DNA from: CAISGS01 sp044346445
GTDB lineage: Bacteria > Pseudomonadota > Alphaproteobacteria > Caulobacterales > Caulobacteraceae
DNA: 9,534 nt
Assembly: GCA_044346445.1 (NCBI GenBank)
Contig: JBIIZD010000099.1
Span: 1-9,534 of the forward strand
Direction: 5' to 3'
The translations under genes and the position numbers were made by a program. Positions 6,407-9,534 of this stretch are shown piece after piece (the stretch's first letter is position 1; every line of letters starts with the position of its first letter). The notes beneath the pieces were generated by a model. It had not been told where the DNA came from. It did no database searches and saw only the letters and a program-made list of their open reading frames with translations.

Positions 6407-7393
6407 ATGAATGATCCAAAAAACCTTAAACTCGATTATTGGCTTAGTATCAGCGCGACGCGTGCGTTAAGCGAAAGCGCGGCCAGCCTGTTGGAACAGC
6501 TTTATGCCTCTAACTGCGTCATGTCGGTCTGTGCACCGTTTGACCGCGCTAGGGGTGATACTTTGCTTGGCCCTGACGCCATATATGAAGGGTTTTTTGC
6601 GCCTTTATTAGCGTCTTTTTCCAACCTGGAGCGCAGGACCGAAATCTTGATGCAAGGCGAGTTTAAAGCCGGCACCTGGGTTGCAAGTTACGGTTGGCTG
6701 ATTGGCAAGTTTGAAAAGGACTTTTTCGGCATCAAGCCGACCCACCGTCACCACTGGCTTCGCTATGGCTGGTTTGAACGGCTTGAAGGTGGGCGCGTTG
6801 TTGAGAGCATTGTCATCCTTGATATACCCAGACTGATGATTGAATGCGGCGTCTGGCCGGTCCGGGCGCAGTTAGGTGAGGTTTGGTCACCGGCCCCGGT
6901 TGCGCAAGACGGACTAAAACTGGACTTATCCGACCCCGGAGATAGCGAAAAGAGCCTGAAACTCGTAGAGGCGATGATTGCCGGTCTCATGCGTTATGAC
7001 GGTAAATCCCTCAAAAGTATGGGAATGACACAGTTTTGGACCCCCCAGTTTCACTGGTATGGGCCTGGAGGCATTGGCAGCGCACGGGGGCATCAGGACT
7101 ATGAGCGCACACACCAGAAGCCCTTCCTGACGGCGTTTCCCGATCGCGTCGGGGGCAATCATCGGTGCCGAATTGGCGATGGTGCCTTTGTCGCATCATC
7201 GGGCTGGCCCAGCATTAATGCGACACATATGGGTGACGGTTGGTTGGGGATTGCGGCCACCAACAAGCGTATCACCATGCGCGTCATGGACTTCTGGCGG
7301 CGCGAGGGCGACTTCCTCAGTGAAAACTGGGTCTTTATCGATATGATCGATTTGCTTCAGCAGTTCGGTATTGATGTGTTTGCGGACCTTTAA
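6407..7393 (+). CDS. Tandem SnoaL/NTF2-like domain protein (328 aa)
   Basis: Two SnoaL-like domains with clear internal similarity are present. Domain 1 (about 20-150) has GFFAPLLASFSNLERR, GTWVASYGWLIGKF, HWLRYGWFERLEGGRVVES and ILDIPRLM. Domain 2 (about 185-328) has FHWYGPGG (WYGP at 217-220), KPFLTAFPDRVGG, GAFVASSGWPSINATHMGD, RITMRVMDFWRREGD and NWVFIDMIDLL. Each thus repeats the order acidic/basic helix, VAS-x-GW, R-x-x-x-F and V-x-x-D-I/M. It resembles a conserved family of two-domain NTF2-like proteins seen in catabolic and transport loci, with no established reaction. It is probably cytosolic. ATG 6407 has no Shine-Dalgarno, and an AT-rich AATATATC lies just before it, so a leaderless message is possible. 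The symporter gene follows after 26 nt and is likely co-transcribed. Confidence 0.78.
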   Translation: MNDPKNLKLDYWLSISATRALSESAASLLEQLYASNCVMSVCAPFDRARGDTLLGPDAIYEGFFAPLLASFSNLERRTEILMQGEFKAGTWVASYGWLIGKFEKDFFGIKPTHRHHWLRYGWFERLEGGRVVESIVILDIPRLMIECGVWPVRAQLGEVWSPAPVAQDGLKLDLSDPGDSEKSLKLVEAMIAGLMRYDGKSLKSMGMTQFWTPQFHWYGPGGIGSARGHQDYERTHQKPFLTAFPDRVGGNHRCRIGDGAFVASSGWPSINATHMGDGWLGIAATNKRITMRVMDFWRREGDFLSENWVFIDMIDLLQQFGIDVFADL

Positions 7394-7419
7394 ACTGGCG
7401 CAGAAATGCGGGGGCGGAA

Positions 7420-9024
7420 ATGAAGTTTCAAGCACTTGATTGGGCAATCGTCATCGCCTTCTTGGCTGGCAATCTTGTGCTTGGCTATTTTTTGAGCCGC
7501 AAGGTAACCACAGCAAGAGAATTTAATCTGGGCAGTGGCAGCACGCCTTGGTGGGCGATTGGTCTATCGGTTATTGCCACCTATATCAGTGCACTTTCGT
7601 TTCTGGGCGCTCCGGCCTGGGCCTATAAGGACGGGCTTGCTGCACTTGCCATTCATTTAAACTACCCAATCGTGATCATCCTGGTCACCGGATTTTTCTT
7701 GCCGTTCTTTTATATGAGCGGGGTCGCCTCTATCTACGAGTATCAAGAGCGCCGATTTGGTCCATTATCGCGGGCCGTCATGTCAACCATCTTCTTAGTG
7801 ACACAGGGGCTCTCAACGGGCGCAATCTTGTTTGCGACCGCCCTTGTTTTGAAGTTTATAACCGGCATGTCCATCCCGATGGCCGTTGTGATCATAACCA
7901 TTATGGCCTTGATCTATACCACCATGGGGGGGATGCTGGCGGTTATCTGGACAGATGTGTTCCAAGCAGCGGTTTTGTTTGGCGGTGCGGTCGTCATTCT
8001 CATCGCGCTGTTTGTTTCGATGCCTACACCCGTCGGTGAGGTCTTATCGAACCTCAAGGCATTGGGGCGATTGAGTGCGATTGACTTCACGCCTGATCCA
8101 ACGATCGCGACGACGATTTACTCCGGCCTTTTGGGAATGACCCTGTTTCATATCACGGTTTATGGTGCGAACCAGATGATGGTGCAGCGCACCTTAGGTG
8201 CCAAAAGCATCGGCGACGCCAAGAAATCCTATCTATTGATGGGCTATGCCGCTTTCCCGATCTATTTTCTCTTCTTCTTCATCGGCGTGCTTGCTTACGG
8301 GTATTATGACGGAAAACCATTTGATCAGCCCAATCAGATCATATTGCAGTTCGCCGCCGAATCTGGCGTGCCCGGGCTGCTTGGCATTTTAGCCGCTGCG
8401 GTTCTGGCGGCATCAATGTCGACCTTGAGCTCGGCCTTCAATTCGATGGCAACGGCTAGTGTGGTCGACTTCTACCAGCGCTACTTCAAAAAAGATGGCG
8501 ACGATGCGCACTATTTGCGGGCTACCCGCATAGCCACTGTAATTTGGGCCGTTATCATCATTGGCCCAGCGATCCTTTATGATCAATCCAATGGCTCAAT
8601 TCTGGAAGTTTTGAGCAAGATCGGCAGCTATTTTGTGGGGGCAAAGCTTGGCATGTATGGCTTGGGCTTTTTCTCAAAACACGCGACCGAGCGCGGGCTT
8701 ATGGCTGGCGTTGTTGCGGGCTTTGCCATTATTTGGTTTGTGGCAACCCAGACACAGATTGCTTGGCCTTGGTACTGTTTGATTGGCGGCGCAGCGACCG
8801 TCATGGTGGGGTGGACGGTGAGCCGAATTCTCGATGGCAAACAGGCCAATTGGTCGCCTTATTCAGTGCCCGGCCAACGGGCGCGCTTTGCTAAAGAAGG
8901 CCGCCCACTCAAAGACGGCAATTGGAATACCCTGCCAGGCGCTATTGATAAGCAAAGCCTTTGGTTGCTGGTGTATTTCTTTGCCACGCTTATCGCCTTG
9001 GCTTTGTTTGAATATCTGATCTAG
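7420..9024 (+). CDS. Sodium:solute symporter (SSS family) permease
   Basis: This 534-residue inner-membrane protein has about 13 hydrophobic segments, the SSS (SGLT-like, TC 2.A.21) layout. The first is near residues 7-26. ATYISALSFLGAPAWAYKDG (53-72) is the unwound first-core-helix region. GGMLAVIWTDVFQ (170-182) and GANQMMVQRTLGAKS (249-263) are family signatures. MSTLSSAFNSMATASVVDFY (333-352) carries the serines expected to form the sodium site. The protein would couple sodium entry to uptake of a small polar solute; substrates in this family include sugars, sialic acid, vitamins and carboxylates, and sequence does not say which. ATG 7420 follows GGGGGCGG (7410-7417) by 2 nt, a tight but plausible ribosome binding site. 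With the SnoaL-like gene before it and the receptor after it, it is the inner-membrane step of an uptake route. Confidence 0.93.
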   Translation: MKFQALDWAIVIAFLAGNLVLGYFLSRKVTTAREFNLGSGSTPWWAIGLSVIATYISALSFLGAPAWAYKDGLAALAIHLNYPIVIILVTGFFLPFFYMSGVASIYEYQERRFGPLSRAVMSTIFLVTQGLSTGAILFATALVLKFITGMSIPMAVVIITIMALIYTTMGGMLAVIWTDVFQAAVLFGGAVVILIALFVSMPTPVGEVLSNLKALGRLSAIDFTPDPTIATTIYSGLLGMTLFHITVYGANQMMVQRTLGAKSIGDAKKSYLLMGYAAFPIYFLFFFIGVLAYGYYDGKPFDQPNQIILQFAAESGVPGLLGILAAAVLAASMSTLSSAFNSMATASVVDFYQRYFKKDGDDAHYLRATRIATVIWAVIIIGPAILYDQSNGSILEVLSKIGSYFVGAKLGMYGLGFFSKHATERGLMAGVVAGFAIIWFVATQTQIAWPWYCLIGGAATVMVGWTVSRILDGKQANWSPYSVPGQRARFAKEGRPLKDGNWNTLPGAIDKQSLWLLVYFFATLIALALFEYLI

Positions 9025-9029
9025 GGCCA

Positions 9030-9068
9030 GCGCATTATTGCATGCGCGCCTTGATGCATGCGCATGCG
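9030..9068. repeat. Nested palindromes and direct repeats right after the symporter stop
   Basis: GCGCAT (9030-9035) pairs with ATGCGC (9042-9047) around TATTGC. TGCATGCGC occurs at 9039-9047 and at 9055-9063, a 16-nt period. GCATGCGCATGC (9056-9067) is a perfect 12-bp palindrome. The stretch begins 6 nt after the TAG at 9022-9024. It may act as a transcript-end hairpin cluster or a protein-binding site. There is no T-run, so an intrinsic terminator is not proven. Confidence 0.45.
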
Positions 9069-9195
9069 TGTTGGTCCAATGCAAAAGTGTCAGGCAAGTC
9101 CATACTGTAAGCTATGTTGTGGGCATTTCTGCAACACTTGGTGATTTCTTGTGCCATTCTGTCGGAAGCTCTACCTTGAGCCTGCTAAATTCCGC

Positions 9196-9210
9196 TTGCA
9201 TCCGCAGTCA
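9196..9210 (+). promoter_or_regulatory. Second copy of the shared operator-like motif, upstream of the receptor
   Basis: TTGCATCCGCAGTCA matches TTGCATTCGAAGTCA at 6381-6395 in 13 of 15 bases, in the same orientation relative to the downstream + strand gene. It begins 60 nt before ATG 9256. Its TTGCAT could double as a -35 box for TTAAAT (9219-9224) at a 17-nt spacing, but both boxes are weak. The outer-half symmetry is poorer than in the first copy. Confidence 0.5.
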
Positions 9211-9255
9211 TAAAACAATTAAATAAAGTTGCAAAAAAATCGAAGGGATATTGCG

Positions 9256-9534
9256 ATGCTTAATGACTTCGTAACTCACGCGACAAAATCAACTCTATTA
9301 GCGACCATTTCCGGATTGGCCCTTATGGTCGCAGCGCCGGCTTTTGCGCAGCAAAGCACGCCCGCCGCCACAAGCGAGCCAGAGCGCGGCATTGAAACCG
9401 TGGTGGTGACGGCGCAGCGTCGCGAAGAAAACCTGCAAAGTGTGCCCCTTTCGGTATCGTCCTTTAGTGCCGCTCAAATTCAGTCCCGCGGTCTTACCGA
9501 CATGTCACGCCTGGAAAACTCCGTCCCAGGGCTT
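9256..9534 (+). CDS. TonB-dependent outer-membrane receptor, N-terminal part (3' end outside the window)
   Basis: The 93 residues seen are the start of a TonB-dependent receptor, an outer-membrane barrel that imports a scarce ligand using energy from TonB-ExbBD. A signal peptide is clear: a Lys at 11, a hydrophobic run SGLALMVAAPAFA and likely cleavage after Ala31. A TonB-box-like IETVVVTA (46-53) and the start of the plug, QRREENLQSVPLSVSSFSAA, follow, and the plug continues into RGLTDMSRLENSVPGL. AAGGG (9242-9246), 9 nt before ATG 9256, fixes the start. No N-terminal STN/secretin domain sits before the TonB box, so it is a plain transporter rather than a FecA-type transducer. The frame is still open at the window end. 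The linked symporter and shared upstream motif suggest it takes up the locus substrate. Confidence 0.92.
   Translation, partial: MLNDFVTHATKSTLLATISGLALMVAAPAFAQQSTPAATSEPERGIETVVVTAQRREENLQSVPLSVSSFSAAQIQSRGLTDMSRLENSVPGL

Larger units (their letters stand above)
9025..9255. other. Non-coding region between symporter and receptor genes
   Basis: The first 45 nt hold nested palindromes that may end the symporter transcript. The middle (about 9073-9190) shows nothing I recognise. The last 60 nt are AT-rich and hold the operator-like motif at 9196-9210 and a ribosome binding site AAGGG (9242-9246). A 62-codon open frame starting at TTG 9038 runs through here but overlaps the control sites and lacks a ribosome binding site. 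Confidence 0.6.

Noticed and set aside
9196..9224. TTGCAT-17-TTAAAT as a sigma-70 promoter for the receptor
   Set aside because: Both boxes match consensus poorly (3 and 4 of 6), so it is noted under the operator motif rather than called as a promoter.
9038..9226. 62-codon open frame starting at TTG between the symporter and the receptor
   Set aside because: It overlaps palindromes and the operator motif, has no ribosome binding site and looks like no known protein.
1..9534. CRISPR array, rRNA, complete tRNA, insertion sequence or prophage genes
   Set aside because: No regularly spaced repeats, transposase or integrase motifs, or RNA gene landmarks were seen on either strand.

Overview
The window looks like chromosome from an alphaproteobacterium. 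The first third carries a fabA-fabB-fabI fatty-acid operon of the alphaproteobacterial kind. The far end opens a TonB-dependent receptor whose plug start (VVVTAQRREENLQSVPLSV) is typical of Caulobacterales and Sphingomonadales. I cannot name a genus from this stretch.

Layout. Bases 2-472 hold the 3' part of an exported SH3-domain protein. Bases 569-3235 hold fabA, fabB and fabI on the + strand, all with intact catalytic residues: core housekeeping genes for unsaturated fatty acid and general type II fatty acid synthesis. Bases 3236-3547 are a non-coding stretch between converging genes, unusually rich in inverted repeats. From 3548 the content changes to an accessory locus. Three genes on the - strand form one tight operon read from 6271 down to 3548: a bicupin, then two tandem SnoaL/NTF2-like proteins (7 nt gap, then a 4-nt ATGA overlap). 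Divergent from it, on the + strand, are a third tandem SnoaL-like protein (6407-7393) and a sodium:solute symporter (7420-9024). After a 231-nt non-coding stretch comes the start of a TonB-dependent outer-membrane receptor (9256, cut by the window end).

How the genes may work together. The receptor would bring a solute across the outer membrane, the symporter across the inner membrane, and the cupin plus three SnoaL-like proteins would act on it in the cytoplasm. The substrate is not evident from sequence. The best evidence that the parts form one regulated unit is a 15-bp motif, TTGCATnCGnAGTCA, found in front of both the SnoaL/symporter operon (6381-6395) and the receptor (9196-9210), matching at 13 of 15 positions. 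At the first site it is part of an imperfect 16-bp palindrome, as expected for a dimeric regulator. No regulator gene lies in the window.

The most interesting items are this candidate uptake-and-conversion locus with its shared operator, the cupin with an arginine where the second metal-binding motif normally has histidine, and the structured intergenic region at 3236-3547.
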